A DNA stretch of 64,000 bases from an uncultured Burkholderiales bacterium (GCA_903896615.1 CAITYM010000020.1:62001-126000); one strand, 5' to 3'. Shown: positions 25,032 to 35,310, counted from the stretch's first letter. Notes: a model not told the origin generated them from the sequence alone. A program made the numbers and translations.

Positions 25032-25874
25032 ATGACAAAAGAGAGACCGTCATTTCCGCTAAAGCTCGATGCGCTCGAGTCTAAGAAAAACCTTGCAAAC
25101 AGGACTGTCCAACTCTTTGCCCCTGTGCAGGCTAATCATCCTTTGTCCAAACTTCAAGAGCAAACCGTTCGTTCAACAAAGCCAAGTGATTTGGGGCTTG
25201 AGAGCGCTAGTGGTGTAGGGCTAGATTCTGCAACTGTTCGAGAGCATATGGTTAGAAAACTTGCTCAACAAGGCATTACGGATAACGCGGTGCTTGGTGC
25301 GATGCTAAAAGTTGAGAGGCACCGTTTTGTGGACACTGCTTTGGTCAATCAGGCCTATGAAGATACAAGTTTACCGATTGGTTTGGGCCAAACCATCTCT
25401 AAGCCTAATGTCGTAGCGCGCATGATTGAATTGCTCAGGCAAGGGAAGAGCCTGAATGCTAGTGGCAAACTAGGGCGAGTTTTAGAGATCGGCACAGGTT
25501 GCGGATATCAAGCAGCTGTATTGAGTCAGCTCTCTACTGAGGTATATAGTATCGAGCGCTTAAGGGGACTGTTCGTTCGTGCCAAAGAAAACTTACGCCC
25601 GCTTAGGATTCCAAACTTACATTTACTTTTTGGTGACGGCATGTTGGGATACGAAAAAGGTGCCCCATATGGCGGCATCATTGCTGCAGCGGGGGGGGAG
25701 AACATTCCCGAACATTGGTTAAACCAACTTGCAGTGGGCGGGCGTATAGTGGCTCCTGTGGAAACGGGTGAGCGTACACAGACCTTGATGGTTGTTGATA
25801 AAACTGATGATGGCTTTGAGAAAACTTATCTTGAAGCGGTTCACTTTGTGCCTCTAAAATCGGGGATTAATTAA
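25032..25874 (+). CDS. pcm: Protein-L-isoaspartate O-methyltransferase
   Basis: Pcm methylates isoaspartyl residues in damaged proteins, which lets them revert to normal aspartyl bonds. The 280-residue protein has an N-terminal extension of about 65 residues and then the standard fold: VERHRFVDTALVNQAYEDTSLPIGLGQTISKP (residues ~96-130), SAM motif EIGTGCGYQAAVLSQL and GGRIVAPVETGE. No clear ribosome site precedes the ATG, so initiation inside the extension is possible. The nlpD start follows 20 nt after the stop. Confidence 0.94.
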   Translation: MTKERPSFPLKLDALESKKNLANRTVQLFAPVQANHPLSKLQEQTVRSTKPSDLGLESASGVGLDSATVREHMVRKLAQQGITDNAVLGAMLKVERHRFVDTALVNQAYEDTSLPIGLGQTISKPNVVARMIELLRQGKSLNASGKLGRVLEIGTGCGYQAAVLSQLSTEVYSIERLRGLFVRAKENLRPLRIPNLHLLFGDGMLGYEKGAPYGGIIAAAGGENIPEHWLNQLAVGGRIVAPVETGERTQTLMVVDKTDDGFEKTYLEAVHFVPLKSGIN

Positions 25875-25894
25875 AAATGATCTGGAGATGCAGG

Positions 25895-26914
25895 ATGGCA
25901 CCCTTAAGTGGAAGAAATGAAGCAGATAAGAGCGATGCTCAAAAGCGGAGAAATAGCGCTTCATTAAGCACTGTTCTTTTGGGAAGCTTATGTGCTGCAG
26001 CACTTCAGGGCTGTATAAGCTCCGATATCTCAATTCCTGCCCCTGTACTTGATCACTCTATTGGAAAATCCAATTACAAAGATCCCCGTGCGAATGTAAG
26101 TGCTCGCCCACCTGCTTCGCCCGTTTCAGTACCCGTTGAGAGCCCAAACCGGCCGGGTTATTACACGGTTAAACCTGGAGACACCATTTATCATATTTCT
26201 TTGGATCATGGTCAAAACTGGAAAGATCTTGCGAAATGGAATAATGTAGACAACCCCAATGTCATTGAGGCAGGTCGTGTATTGAGGGTGGTGCCCCCTG
26301 AGGCAGTGGTGACAACGGAGGGAGTCGTTGTTCGCCCCGTCAACTCTCAAAATAATCCAACAACCAGCACGGGCACGATGACAAGCGTTGGCACGTCTAG
26401 TGGCCCACAACCGCCCTCATCACTTGCAACCACACCTACTCCTACAACTCCTGCACCTATAGCGGCACCTTCTGGCACGCCAACAACCACGCCTGCAACT
26501 TCGCCAACTCTAACAAGCAATTCATCAAATAGCGACAATACAGGGGAGACTCCCAACTTTATCTGGCCATCTGTAGGAAAAGTAATCGCAACTTTTGATG
26601 AATCAAAGAACAAGGGGGTAGATATTTCCGGCAAATTAGGAGATCCAGTTTTGGCATCGGCGGATGGAAAAGTAGTCTATTCAGGCTCAGGACTAAGGGG
26701 CTACGGTAATTTGCTCATCATCAAACACAACAACACCTATTTAAGCGCTTATGCACACAATCAAACGATTTTGGTCAAGGAAGATCAAAACGTAAAGCAG
26801 GGGCAAAAAATAGCTGAAGTTGGCAACAGTGATGCTGAGCAAGCGGAGTTGCACTTTGAGATTCGCAAGTACGGCAAGCCCGTTGACCCCCTTAAGTGGT
26901 TGCCTGCACGTTGA
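25895..26914 (+). CDS. nlpD: NlpD-like lipoprotein: LysM plus degenerate M23 domain
   Basis: NlpD activates the amidases that split septal peptidoglycan. The ATG at 25895 is chosen because GGAG lies 7 nt before it; an in-frame ATG at 25877 lacks one. The 339-residue product has a lipobox (ALQGC), a LysM domain ([29 protein letters not shown]), a Pro/Thr-rich linker and a C-terminal M23 domain. In that domain NKGVDIS replaces the usual His-x-Gly-x-Asp, and AELHFEIR lacks the first His of HLHFE, so it is catalytically dead, as in NlpD and EnvC. The expected rpoS does not follow; rlmD does. Confidence 0.9.
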   Translation: MAPLSGRNEADKSDAQKRRNSASLSTVLLGSLCAAALQGCISSDISIPAPVLDHSIGKSNYKDPRANVSARPPASPVSVPVESPNRPGYYTVKPGDTIYHISLDHGQNWKDLAKWNNVDNPNVIEAGRVLRVVPPEAVVTTEGVVVRPVNSQNNPTTSTGTMTSVGTSSGPQPPSSLATTPTPTTPAPIAAPSGTPTTTPATSPTLTSNSSNSDNTGETPNFIWPSVGKVIATFDESKNKGVDISGKLGDPVLASADGKVVYSGSGLRGYGNLLIIKHNNTYLSAYAHNQTILVKEDQNVKQGQKIAEVGNSDAEQAELHFEIRKYGKPVDPLKWLPAR

Positions 26915-28395
26915 GAAAAAATTCAAAATCCAAAGCGCAAAGGACTGCCTCTAAAGCAGTTGAGTCATTGGACTTGAGCGCTATATCAACCTATCCAACT
27001 TACCTTATCGAATCCCTTGATTTAGAAGGGCGAGGAGTCAGTAGACGCGAGGACGGAAAGGTTGTATTCATAGAGGGCGCGTTGCCCTTTGAGACCGTCA
27101 AAGCACAGATCAACATACGCAAGCCCAAATGGGAGGAGGGGGTATGTGTTCAGGTTTTGAAAGAATCCTCTCAACGTGTTACGCCTGAGTGCGCCTATTT
27201 TGGGTTAAAAAGAACCGACTGTGGTGGTTGCAAGATGCAGCATTTACACGGAGCCGCTCAAGTAGCGATTAAACAAAGAGTGCTTGAAGATAATTTGTGG
27301 CATATAGGTCGAGTAAAACCACTTGAGATCATGAGAGCTATCCATGGGCCACAGTGGGGATATCGCTATAGAGCCCGCCTGTCGGTTCGTTACGTGAAAG
27401 CGCGTGAGGGGGCGTTGGTTGGATTTCATGAACGACAAAGTCGCTATATCGCTGACATTCACTCTTGTTCGGTTTTGCCTGTGCACGTTAGTAACTTGCT
27501 GTTACCGCTGCGATCACTTATCAGTTCATTGACAGTTCGCGAGAGTTGTCCCCAAATTGAAGTGGCATGTGGGGACGAAGTAACTGCTCTTGTTCTTAGG
27601 CATTTAGCTCCGCTTGAGTCAAGTGATATTGAGATTCTGAGGGCCTTTGCAGATCAGCACAATGTTCAGTGGTGGTTGCAACCGCAGGGAACTGACTCGC
27701 TGCACTTGATGGACGAGTCTCAACCCTCTCGCTTAGGCTACAGTATTCATGAGTTTGGTGTGCGTATGCCCTATCGCCCTGCTGACTTTACGCAGGTCAA
27801 CCCGCACATCAATGAGGTCTTGGTCTCCAAGGCGATTAGGTACCTCCAGATAAAAGCGGGTGAGAGCGTTGTCGACTGGTTTTGTGGTTTGGGTAACTTT
27901 ACGCTTCCCCTAGCAACCATTGCCTCCAACGTCCTTGGGGTTGAGGGTAGTGAGATACTCGTTGCACGGGCAAAAGAAAATTTTCTGTACAACCAAGAAA
28001 GACGTTTAAAACAAGGATCTACTCCGCTTAATCCGGCTGATTTCGTTGTCCGTAATCTCTTTGATATGACGCCAGAAGCGCTTTGGGCGGACGGTACGTT
28101 TGATAAATGGCTCGTTGATCCTCCACGGGAGGGTTGCATGGCCTTGGTCAAAGCATTGGCGCAAATTAGTCAGTTGCAGAGTGTAAGAAATGACACTTCA
28201 ACAACTACGAACCAGGCTGGTTGGAGGCCCCCTCGAAGAATCGTCTACGTAAGTTGTAATCCATCAACTTTGGCTCGTGATGCGCAAATTCTGGTGAATG
28301 AGGCAGGGTATGTGTGCACGGTGGCTGGAGTGGTAAATATGTTCCCCCAAACCGCACACGTCGAGAGTATGGCCGTTTTTGACTGGCCAAGTTGA
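26911..28395 (+). CDS. rlmD: 23S rRNA (uracil-1939-C5)-methyltransferase RlmD
   Basis: RlmD (RumA) makes m5U1939 in 23S rRNA. The ~494-residue protein has an N-terminal TRAM domain ([15 protein letters not shown]), a 4Fe-4S site from Cys residues in [20 protein letters not shown] and DIHSCSV, the SAM motif [14 protein letters not shown] and the catalytic Cys in [17 protein letters not shown] at 26911 overlaps the nlpD stop (TTGA); an in-frame GTG at 26896 is the alternative. No separate promoter space exists, so it is read with surE-pcm-nlpD. Confidence 0.93.
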   Translation: MRKNSKSKAQRTASKAVESLDLSAISTYPTYLIESLDLEGRGVSRREDGKVVFIEGALPFETVKAQINIRKPKWEEGVCVQVLKESSQRVTPECAYFGLKRTDCGGCKMQHLHGAAQVAIKQRVLEDNLWHIGRVKPLEIMRAIHGPQWGYRYRARLSVRYVKAREGALVGFHERQSRYIADIHSCSVLPVHVSNLLLPLRSLISSLTVRESCPQIEVACGDEVTALVLRHLAPLESSDIEILRAFADQHNVQWWLQPQGTDSLHLMDESQPSRLGYSIHEFGVRMPYRPADFTQVNPHINEVLVSKAIRYLQIKAGESVVDWFCGLGNFTLPLATIASNVLGVEGSEILVARAKENFLYNQERRLKQGSTPLNPADFVVRNLFDMTPEALWADGTFDKWLVDPPREGCMALVKALAQISQLQSVRNDTSTTTNQAGWRPPRRIVYVSCNPSTLARDAQILVNEAGYVCTVAGVVNMFPQTAHVESMAVFDWPS

Positions 28396-28450
28396 ACTAA
28401 TTAATATTAGATCTACGGAGCTAGAGGAACTTTATTCGATCAATGAAATA

Positions 28451-28479
28451 GGGGGTCTATGCTCTTAGCATAGACCCCC
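28451..28479. terminator. Perfect 12-bp hairpin between convergent genes
   Basis: GGGGGTCTATGC (28451-28462), loop TCTTA, GCATAGACCCCC (28468-28479). The stem is perfect. No T run follows on the plus strand; on the minus strand it is followed by TATTTCATTG. It sits between convergent rlmD and the BI-1 gene and probably blocks read-through in one or both directions. Confidence 0.6.
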
Positions 28480-28515
28480 TACGGTGATGTTGACCTGTGC
28501 GTAATTCAAGCAGTA

Positions 28516-29208
28516 TTAATCTCTTTCACCGCCGAGAATTCCGAGCAATGCCAAAAGACTTTGGAATACGTTGATGATGTCCAAGTAAAGCGTTAAAGTT
28601 GCAGAGATGTAGTTGGTTTCACCGCCGTCTAAAATTTGCTTTAAATCGTAAAGCATAAAAGCACTGAATATACCGATTGAGAGTACAGAAATCACCAGCA
28701 TTCCCGCTGTAGAAGCTACAAAGAGGTTGATAAGACTTCCAATCATCAGCATTACAAGGCCAACAAATAACCATTTGCCCAGTGCTGAGAGGTCACGCTT
28801 GATAACGGTTGAAACACTCGCCATGAGGAAGAAAACACCTGCTGTTCCCCCAAAGGCAAGCATCACAAGTTCAGCGCCGTTTCTAAAACCAAGGACCATA
28901 GCGATCATACGAGACAACATGAGGCCCATAAAGAATGTGAAGCCAAGTAGCACGTATACGCCGGTCACGCTTTCTTTGGTGCGCTCAATAGCGTAGATGC
29001 CGCCAAAAGCGCCAACTAAAAGGAGTATTGTTCCAAGTCCACCAGAAAGTGCATAAGTTAATCCCGTTGCGATGCCAATCCATGCGCCTAAAACGGTTGG
29101 GATCATGCTGATTGCGAGCAACCAATAGGTGTTGCGCATGACACGGTTACGAGCATCTGCACTCAGCGTTTCGTAGGGATAATCAATCGTCTGATATTGT
29201 TCATTCAT
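28516..29208 (-). CDS. Bax inhibitor-1 family membrane protein (YccA/YbhL-like)
   Basis: The 230-residue protein has seven predicted membrane helices and BI-1 family features: VMRNTYWLLAISMIPTVLGAW near residue 25 and, toward the C-terminus, FSAFMLYDLKQILDGGETNYISATLTLYLDIINVF, with the conserved Asp residues of the pH-sensing pair. Bacterial members such as YccA interact with the FtsH protease, and others act as calcium leak channels. It is a single gene with its own 5' region. Confidence 0.9.
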   Translation of the reverse strand: MNEQYQTIDYPYETLSADARNRVMRNTYWLLAISMIPTVLGAWIGIATGLTYALSGGLGTILLLVGAFGGIYAIERTKESVTGVYVLLGFTFFMGLMLSRMIAMVLGFRNGAELVMLAFGGTAGVFFLMASVSTVIKRDLSALGKWLFVGLVMLMIGSLINLFVASTAGMLVISVLSIGIFSAFMLYDLKQILDGGETNYISATLTLYLDIINVFQSLLALLGILGGERD

Positions 29209-29527
29209 CTGTATATCTCCAAAAAGTATGCAATTAGCATATATGGATCATTTTAGGACAATTCAAGTGGTAGGTGTTATAAGATCTATTAAATAAGGGT
29301 TTAAATTGCGTACTATATTGTTCTTTCTGTTAAAAAAAGGCGTTTTTGTTCGTATTTAAGTAATATATTTCAAGGCGGTTCTACATTGTTTCTGGATTTT
29401 TTTGGCGCCCCACACCCCAGATCGGGAGAGTTTTACAGTGCATTTGATCTGCTATACGTTAATCTAGAATACAAACTCGAATGCAGTTTGTAGTGAAGAC
29501 TGTATTAAAACATTTATCAATTATTTT
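29209..29527. promoter_or_regulatory. Divergent intergenic region with an 8-bp inverted repeat
   Basis: No gene is seen in these 319 nt between the BI-1 gene and the HbpS/GlcG gene. TACAAACT (29470-29477), spacer CGAATGC, AGTTTGTA (29485-29492) is an inverted repeat 36 nt before the HbpS/GlcG start and could be a repressor or LysR-type site. Confidence 0.4.
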
Positions 29528-29944
29528 ATGAAAACCAAATATTACCTAGAGAGTGCAGACGTCAAAGTGATTATGACGGCGAGTGAGGCTGAGGCTCACA
29601 AAAATAACTGGGCTGTATCAATTGCTATCGTAGACGACGGTGGACATTTGCTCAATCTTTTACGCCTTGACGGTGCTGCCCCTTTTTCAGCGCACATGGC
29701 CCCTGCTAAGGCTAAGACTGCAGCTTTAGGGAGAAGGGAGACCAAGATATATGAGGACGTCATAAATAACGGCCGTTACGCATTCATCACTGCACCCGAA
29801 ATAGACGGCCTTCTTGAGGGCGGAGTACCAATTTTGAAGGACGGGCAAGTCATTGGTGCTGTCGGAGTCAGCGGTGTTAAGTCACCTGAAGATGCTCAAA
29901 TTGCCAAGGCGGGGATAGAGGCGTTTTACCGACTTCACCCTTGA
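29528..29944 (+). CDS. HbpS/GlcG-family protein (cytosolic)
   Basis: The 138-residue protein is a single HbpS/GlcG (DUF336) domain: SEAEAHKNNWAVSIAIVDDGGHLLNLLRLDGAA, AKAKTAALGRRETK and GGVPILKDGQVIGAVGVSG. There is no signal peptide, so it is cytoplasmic. Family members bind haem or accompany glycolate or corrinoid metabolism, but most have no known activity. A second, exported member lies at 47234. The inverted repeat upstream suggests that it is individually regulated. Confidence 0.85.
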   Translation: MKTKYYLESADVKVIMTASEAEAHKNNWAVSIAIVDDGGHLLNLLRLDGAAPFSAHMAPAKAKTAALGRRETKIYEDVINNGRYAFITAPEIDGLLEGGVPILKDGQVIGAVGVSGVKSPEDAQIAKAGIEAFYRLHP

Positions 29945-29984
29945 GGTGAGGGTAACTCAATTGGGGTTTGAACAGGAAAATAGC

Positions 29985-30806
29985 CTAGTAACTTAACCTC
30001 TCTGGGCGTATTTCTTGAAGTATGGTTGTTGCAATCTCCTCAATACTTTTGGTTGTAGTAGATAGCCATCTAATCCCTGAGCGACGCATCATCGCCTCAG
30101 CCTCTCGGACCTCGTATTGACAGTTCTCTAAACTGGCATATTTGGAGTTGGGTCTTCGCTCATTTCTAATTTCGCTTAAGCGCTCTGATTGGATCGTTAG
30201 TCCAAAGATCTTGTTGATATGGTGCTTCAAAGCATCAGGGAGTTGTTGGCGCTCAAAGTCCTCCGGTATCAACGGATAGTTGGAGGCTTTGAGGCCGTGT
30301 TGCATTGCTAGGTATAAGCTTGTTGGTGTCTTTCCGCTACGGCTCACGCCGACCAAAATAACATCAGAGAGCTCTAAGTCTTTATTCAATTGTCCGTCAT
30401 CGTGGGAGAGACTAAAGTTAATGGCCTCTATCCTGTCATGATAAGCGCGGCTCTTGCTGACGTTTGAGAATCTTCCAATACGGTGGTTTGATTTAATCCC
30501 AAACTCCTCCTCAAGTGGATGCACAAAAGTGCCAAACATATCCAAAAGCATTCCTTCACAAGTAGTTTGTAGGACCTGAAAAACTTCTGTATTTGCAAGC
30601 GTTGTAAAAACAATGGGGCGCCTGCCCTCAACGAGACCAGTTTGGTTAATTTGTCGAACTGCTTGATGCGCTTTATCAACGGTATCCACAAAGGGGAGCC
30701 TGATATGGCGAGGAGTTAGCTCAAATTGTGCAAGGATGGCATTTCCAAAGGTTTCGGCGGTAATGCCGGTGCCATCGGATACAAAAAAGACGGTGTAGTT
30801 GTGCAT
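29985..30806 (-). CDS. ppsR: Phosphoenolpyruvate synthase regulatory protein (kinase/pyrophosphorylase)
   Basis: PpsR (DUF299) inactivates PEP synthase by ADP-dependent phosphorylation and reactivates it by Pi-dependent dephosphorylation. The 273-residue length is standard. It opens with VFFVSDGTGITAETFGNAIL, has the P-loop VGVSRSGKTPTSLYLA near residue 155, and has YPLIPEDFERQQLP. It is divergent from its target gene ppsA, the standard arrangement in betaproteobacteria. Confidence 0.95.
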   Translation of the reverse strand: MHNYTVFFVSDGTGITAETFGNAILAQFELTPRHIRLPFVDTVDKAHQAVRQINQTGLVEGRRPIVFTTLANTEVFQVLQTTCEGMLLDMFGTFVHPLEEEFGIKSNHRIGRFSNVSKSRAYHDRIEAINFSLSHDDGQLNKDLELSDVILVGVSRSGKTPTSLYLAMQHGLKASNYPLIPEDFERQQLPDALKHHINKIFGLTIQSERLSEIRNERRPNSKYASLENCQYEVREAEAMMRRSGIRWLSTTTKSIEEIATTILQEIRPERLSY

Positions 30807-31068
30807 TATTGAGTTTGCTTTGGGATTTGAAGGTAGATTGTTGGCTATTTTGCCTTAATCGTAGTCCAACTTAGAGATCCGCTAAAATCAGTGTACTTAC
30901 TTATTTTTCAAAAATGCCCCTTTCAAGCATCCCTAACAAACAAGAACCACAAAGCCGGGATGCACGGGCGCGTTTAATACTCCTAGAGGCTTGCGCTAGC
31001 TTTTTAAATACTGCTAGGCCACAATCCCTCATTAGGGGCATACCAGTTTTAACTTCTGGAGCTTTCTC
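30807..31068. promoter_or_regulatory. ppsR-ppsA divergent region
   Basis: No real gene is seen. Near ppsA, CCCT-CATT-AGGG (31026-31037) and CCAG...CTGG (31043-31059) can form two small hairpins. The second covers part of the GGAG ribosome site at 31058-31061, so it could affect ppsA translation. Confidence 0.3.
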
Positions 31069-33462
31069 ATGTCTAAACTATTTGAAGCGACCGCCTTGGT
31101 CGTACCTTTTGAAAACCTAAGGATGACCGACGTTGAGTCGGTCGGCGGTAAAAACGCGAGTCTTGGTGAGATGATCTCCCAGTTACCTGCAGGCGTTAAG
31201 GTGCCAACAGGCTTTGCGACGACGGCTCACGCCTTCCGAGAGTTCTTGAAATTTGAAGGCCTGGGTAAGAAAATTGAAGACAGGCTCAAAACCCTTGATA
31301 CTGAGGACGTTAGGTCCTTGGCTAAAGCGGGCGCAGAAATTAGGGGCTGGATCCTGAGCCAGCCCTTCCCCGCAGATCTAGAGCGCGAAATAGGCTTCGC
31401 TTTTGAAAAACTCAACGGTAAACAAACTGATGCATCTTATGCGGTTCGCTCCTCTGCTACTGCGGAGGACTTGCCTGATGCATCCTTTGCTGGGCAACAA
31501 GAGACATTTTTAAATGTTGTAGGTTTGCCGGATATTTTGCACAAGATGAAGGAAGTTTTTGCCTCACTGTACAACGACCGAGCCATAAGTTACCGTGTTC
31601 ACAAGGGATTTGCGCACGCAGATGTGGCCCTGTCTGCAGGAGTGCAGCGCATGGTACGCTCAGACAAGGGCTCAGCAGGTGTTATGTTTACGATTGATAC
31701 AGAGTCAGGTTTTGAAGACGTTGTCTTCATCACCTCTAGTTACGGCTTGGGGGAGACGGTAGTTCAAGGGGCAGTTAACCCAGATGAGTTTTATGTTCAC
31801 AAGCCGATGGTTAGTGCGAATAAACGCGCCATCATACGTCGTAACTTAGGCTCGAAACTTATTCAGATGACTTTCTCTACTTCAGAGGAAAAGCAAAAGA
31901 CTGGAGAGTTAGTGAAAACAGTCGATGTGCCTGTGGAGATGCGTAATCGTTTTTCATTGACTGATGCAGATGTTGAGCAACTTGCCAAATACGCGCTTAT
32001 CATCGAGAAGCATTACGCTCGACCCATGGATATTGAGTGGGGTAAGGACGGTGTGGACGGGCAGATCTACATTTTGCAAGCAAGGCCAGAAACCGTAAAG
32101 AGTCAACAAAAGGGCAAGGCCGAACTTCGTTACAAATTAAAGTCAACGGGTACTGTGCTTGCTGAGGGGCGTGCTATTGGTCAAAAAATAGGTACAGGGC
32201 ATATTCGCTTAGTTCACTCAATTGCTGAAATGGACCAGGTTCAGGCCGGCGATATTTTGGTGACTGATATGACGGATCCCAATTGGGAGCCGGTCATGAA
32301 ACGCGCCGCTGCAATAGTGACCAATCGAGGAGGGCGTACTTGCCACGCAGCCATTATTGCTCGTGAACTTGGTATCCCTGCAGTGGTTGGATGCGGTAAT
32401 GCAACTGAGACACTCACCAACCAAACCTTGGTGACGGTTAGTTGTGCTGAGGGTGATACTGGCTTTATCTACGATGGTCTACTAGAGACTGAGGTGAGCG
32501 AAGTTGAACGGGGCACAATGCCAAAGATTGCTACAAAAATCATGATGAACGTGGGTAACCCGCAGTTGGCCTTTGATTTTGCGCAACTCCCCAATGAAGG
32601 TGTAGGCCTTGCTCGCTTAGAGTTTATTATCAACAACAACATTGGTATTCACCCAAAAGCAATTTTGGATTATCCTAATGTGGATATGGATCTCAAGAAG
32701 GCGGTGGAGTCCGTGGCTCGCGGTCATGCCTCACCCAAAGCTTTTTATGTAGATAAAGTTGCTGAGGGTGTTGCAACGATTGCTGCTGCGTTTTGGCCAA
32801 AGCCAGTGATCGTTCGTTTATCAGACTTTAAATCCAATGAGTACCGCAAACTAATTGGAGGTAGTCGTTATGAGCCTGAGGAAGAAAATCCGATGCTAGG
32901 CTTTAGAGGTGCTGCACGCTACTTGGCGCAGGACTTTAGGCCAGCTTTTGAGATGGAATGTGAGGCTATAAAAAGAGTCAGAAATGAGATGGGATTGACC
33001 AATGTTCAGGTCATGGTGCCTTTTGTAAGAACGCTGGGCCAAGCCAAGGCCGTTACGGAGCTTTTGGCCAACTACGGACTTAAACGAGGCCAAGATGATT
33101 TGAAAATAATCATGATGTGTGAGATTCCGAGTAACGCCGTATTAGCCGATCAATTCTTAGAGTATTTTGATGGCTTCTCAATTGGTTCCAATGACCTGAC
33201 ACAGTTAACACTTGGTCTAGATCGTGATTCAGGGATGCCGCTACTTGCTGCTGATTTTGATGAACGCGACCCGGCCGTGAAAGTGCTTCTCAAGAACGCA
33301 ATCGACGCTTGTATCAAAAGCGGAAAGTACGTAGGTATCTGCGGACAAGGCCCAAGCGATCATCCTGATTTTGCGCATTGGTTGGTAGAGCAAGGCATAG
33401 CCTCAATTTCATTGAATCCAGACAGCGTCATTGAAACTTGGAAATCCTTGGGTAAAAAATAA
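31069..33462 (+). CDS. ppsA: Phosphoenolpyruvate synthase
   Basis: PpsA converts pyruvate and ATP to PEP, AMP and Pi for gluconeogenesis. The 797-residue length is normal. The N-terminal ATP-binding domain begins [25 protein letters not shown] and has [25 protein letters not shown]. The phosphohistidine is His426 in [21 protein letters not shown]. The PEP-binding barrel holds [17 protein letters not shown] and the catalytic Cys in [15 protein letters not shown] precedes the ATG by 7 nt. It diverges from its regulator ppsR. Confidence 0.97.
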   Translation: MSKLFEATALVVPFENLRMTDVESVGGKNASLGEMISQLPAGVKVPTGFATTAHAFREFLKFEGLGKKIEDRLKTLDTEDVRSLAKAGAEIRGWILSQPFPADLEREIGFAFEKLNGKQTDASYAVRSSATAEDLPDASFAGQQETFLNVVGLPDILHKMKEVFASLYNDRAISYRVHKGFAHADVALSAGVQRMVRSDKGSAGVMFTIDTESGFEDVVFITSSYGLGETVVQGAVNPDEFYVHKPMVSANKRAIIRRNLGSKLIQMTFSTSEEKQKTGELVKTVDVPVEMRNRFSLTDADVEQLAKYALIIEKHYARPMDIEWGKDGVDGQIYILQARPETVKSQQKGKAELRYKLKSTGTVLAEGRAIGQKIGTGHIRLVHSIAEMDQVQAGDILVTDMTDPNWEPVMKRAAAIVTNRGGRTCHAAIIARELGIPAVVGCGNATETLTNQTLVTVSCAEGDTGFIYDGLLETEVSEVERGTMPKIATKIMMNVGNPQLAFDFAQLPNEGVGLARLEFIINNNIGIHPKAILDYPNVDMDLKKAVESVARGHASPKAFYVDKVAEGVATIAAAFWPKPVIVRLSDFKSNEYRKLIGGSRYEPEEENPMLGFRGAARYLAQDFRPAFEMECEAIKRVRNEMGLTNVQVMVPFVRTLGQAKAVTELLANYGLKRGQDDLKIIMMCEIPSNAVLADQFLEYFDGFSIGSNDLTQLTLGLDRDSGMPLLAADFDERDPAVKVLLKNAIDACIKSGKYVGICGQGPSDHPDFAHWLVEQGIASISLNPDSVIETWKSLGKK

Positions 33463-33483
33463 GATAATTTTTTGAATTAGGTT

Positions 33484-33509
33484 GCAACTGTATTTACCAA
33501 TACAGTTGC
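33484..33509 (+). terminator. Perfect 11-bp hairpin after ppsA
   Basis: GCAACTGTATT (33484-33494), loop TACC, AATACAGTTGC (33499-33509), 21 nt after the ppsA stop. The T content downstream is moderate and there is no clean T run, so the strength as a terminator is uncertain. Confidence 0.6.
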
Positions 33510-33652
33510 TCCTGAATCTTAATTTCATCTCCTTGTGTTTAAATTAATCGCACTTATTCAATTGGGTATTTCAGATATTTTTAAAGTTAAATCTTAAGTA
33601 TTATTTTTTAAGTGCTAGATTTGGATCTGCTCTGGTTGAGTCATTGTATAAG

Positions 33653-33681
33653 TTGAAGTACGTGCTCGGGCGGGTTATAAT
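33653..33681 (+). promoter_or_regulatory. Sigma70 promoter of the rpsF operon
   Basis: TTGAAG (33653-33658), a 17-nt spacer and a perfect TATAAT (33676-33681). Transcription would start near 33688, about 60 nt before the rpsF ATG. This is the clearest housekeeping promoter in the window. Confidence 0.8.
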
Positions 33682-33746
33682 GTTGGTCTTTGCCTTGCTC
33701 TACCGCGTCTAGACGCCGCGGAGGGCTCAACCCACAAGGAGTGTTT

Positions 33747-34112
33747 ATGCGTCATTACGAAATCATACTTTTGATCCATCCTGATCAAAGTGAACAAGTA
33801 CCTGCTATGCTCGATCGTTACAAGAGCATGATCACAGCGGGTGGCGGTGCCATTCACCGCATCGAAGATTGGGGCCATCGTCAACTGGCTTACATGATTA
33901 ATAAATTAGCCAAGGCGCACTACATCTGTGTGAACATTGAAGCTAATCAAGAAATCATGGCAGAGCTTGAGCACGCATTCAAATTCAACGACGCTGTACT
34001 ACGTCACTTAACTGTTCTGAAAAAGAAGGCGGAAACAGGCCCTTCAGTCATGATGAAGTCCGTAGAGCGTGAAGAAGCCCGTAAAGCTCAGCAATCTGAG
34101 TTCCAGGCTTAA
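33747..34112 (+). CDS. rpsF: 30S ribosomal protein bS6
   Basis: bS6 binds 16S rRNA with bS18 in the platform of the 30S subunit. The ATG at 33747 has AAGGAG 6 nt upstream and gives 121 residues that start [18 protein letters not shown], the normal beginning. [20 protein letters not shown] and a polar C-terminal tail rich in Glu and Lys are typical. It begins the rpsF-priB-rpsR-rplI operon. Confidence 0.97.
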   Translation: MRHYEIILLIHPDQSEQVPAMLDRYKSMITAGGGAIHRIEDWGHRQLAYMINKLAKAHYICVNIEANQEIMAELEHAFKFNDAVLRHLTVLKKKAETGPSVMMKSVEREEARKAQQSEFQA

Positions 34113-34147
34113 ATTTTCAAGAGCAACAGTTAATCCTTACGAAAGGC

Positions 34148-34435
34148 GTGAACAGAGTAGAACTTAGCGCAACGGTTGTAGAAATATCGGCGCAACGTTT
34201 TACACCTGCTGGCTTACCCGCTCTTGATCTGCTCTTAGAGCATCAGATGGAGTTAGAGGAGTTGGGTCGCAAAAGGCAGGTCCGATTGTCCATTAGGGCC
34301 CTGGTGATGGGAGATTTGGTGAAAATCATTTCTGAGACCCCGCTAGGAACTCCATTAGGACTTGTTGGATTCTTGGTTTCACCTAAGTCGTACAAAACTG
34401 TTATTTTTCACATACAAGAAGTTTCAAAGTTATAA
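34148..34435 (+). CDS. priB: Primosomal replication protein PriB
   Basis: PriB is a dimeric single-strand-binding OB protein that links PriA to DnaT or DnaB in restart of stalled forks. The 95-residue protein starts at a GTG with GAAAGG just before it (short spacing) and reads [40 protein letters not shown] and [23 protein letters not shown], the PriB pattern. The place between rpsF and rpsR is diagnostic for this family, which is often mis-annotated as Ssb. Confidence 0.93.
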   Translation: MNRVELSATVVEISAQRFTPAGLPALDLLLEHQMELEELGRKRQVRLSIRALVMGDLVKIISETPLGTPLGLVGFLVSPKSYKTVIFHIQEVSKL

Positions 34436-34449
34436 GGGAGGCTCATATC

Positions 34450-34731
34450 ATGGCCACATTTAAAAAATTTAACAAAGACAAGCGCCCAAAGCGCAACACA
34501 CAATCACTGCTTTTTAAGCGCAAGCGCTTTTGTCGTTTCACAGTAACTGGTGTAGAAGAAATCGACTACAAAGATATTGACACATTACGTGACTTTATCG
34601 CTGAGAACGGGAAAATCATTCCTGCTCGCTTGACGGGCACTCGCGCCATCTTCCAGCGCCAACTCAACACTGCTATCAAGCGTTCACGCTTCCTTGCGAT
34701 GTTGCCTTACACCGATCAACACAAGATCTAA
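34450..34731 (+). CDS. rpsR: 30S ribosomal protein bS18
   Basis: bS18 pairs with bS6 in the 30S platform. The 93-residue protein carries the signature [31 protein letters not shown] and [34 protein letters not shown]. Its Cys-containing beginning is usual for the zinc-free or one-Cys form. GGGAGG precedes the ATG. It lies 14 nt after priB. Confidence 0.97.
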   Translation: MATFKKFNKDKRPKRNTQSLLFKRKRFCRFTVTGVEEIDYKDIDTLRDFIAENGKIIPARLTGTRAIFQRQLNTAIKRSRFLAMLPYTDQHKI

Positions 34732-34744
34732 GGAAAGCACAATC

Positions 34745-35197
34745 ATGCAAATTATTCTTCTAGACAAAGTAGTCAACCTTGGTGACTTAGGTGATGTTGT
34801 TAAAGTTAAAGACGGCTTTGCTCGTAACTTTTTAATTCCATCTGGTCGTGCAAAGCGTGCAACTGACGCGGCAATTAAAGACTTTGAGGCCCGTCGCGCT
34901 GAGCTTGAGAAGCTTGCAGCTGAAAAGCTTGCAACAGCCACTAAGTTGGGTGAAAAGCTTGCTGGTACTACAGTGAAAGTTACTCAGAAATCTGGTGTAG
35001 ACGGTCGTTTATTCGGCTCTGTTACCAATCACGATATTGCTGATGAACTTAACAAAGGCGGGTACTCCATCCTCAAGTCACAAATCCGCATGCCCAATGG
35101 CCCTATCAAGATCGTTGGTGATAGCACTGTAAGTGTCTCACTACATACGGATGTTGTAGTTGATATCAATATTAGCGTCTACGGCGAATCAGCCTAA
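34745..35197 (+). CDS. rplI: 50S ribosomal protein bL9
   Basis: bL9 stretches from the L1 stalk region of the 50S subunit. The 150-residue protein from the ATG at 34745 begins [22 protein letters not shown], then [18 protein letters not shown], the long connecting helix and the C-terminal domain ([19 protein letters not shown]). The length and order are standard. It is the last ribosomal gene of the operon; a strong terminator follows. Confidence 0.97.
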   Translation: MQIILLDKVVNLGDLGDVVKVKDGFARNFLIPSGRAKRATDAAIKDFEARRAELEKLAAEKLATATKLGEKLAGTTVKVTQKSGVDGRLFGSVTNHDIADELNKGGYSILKSQIRMPNGPIKIVGDSTVSVSLHTDVVVDINISVYGESA

Positions 35198-35269
35198 TAC
35201 AAACGCTAGAGTTAAGCCCTGCGAATGGGCTAATAGTTAACCGTGAGATTGATCCTATCTGACGGACCT

Positions 35270-35310
35270 AAAGGGAGAAAGCCATAATCATTGGTTTTGT
35301 CCCTTTTTTT
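35270..35310 (+). terminator. Strong rho-independent terminator after rplI
   Basis: AAAGGGA-G-AAAGCCA (35270-35284) pairs with TGGTTTT-G-TCCCTTT (35292-35306) with one G-G mismatch and one G-U pair around the loop TAATCAT, followed by T to 35310. It separates the ribosomal operon from dnaB. Confidence 0.9.

Noticed and set aside
30914-31120. 68-codon plus-strand ORF overlapping the start of ppsA
   Set aside because: It has no family resemblance or ribosome site and runs into ppsA in another frame; the ppsA start with GGAG is well supported.
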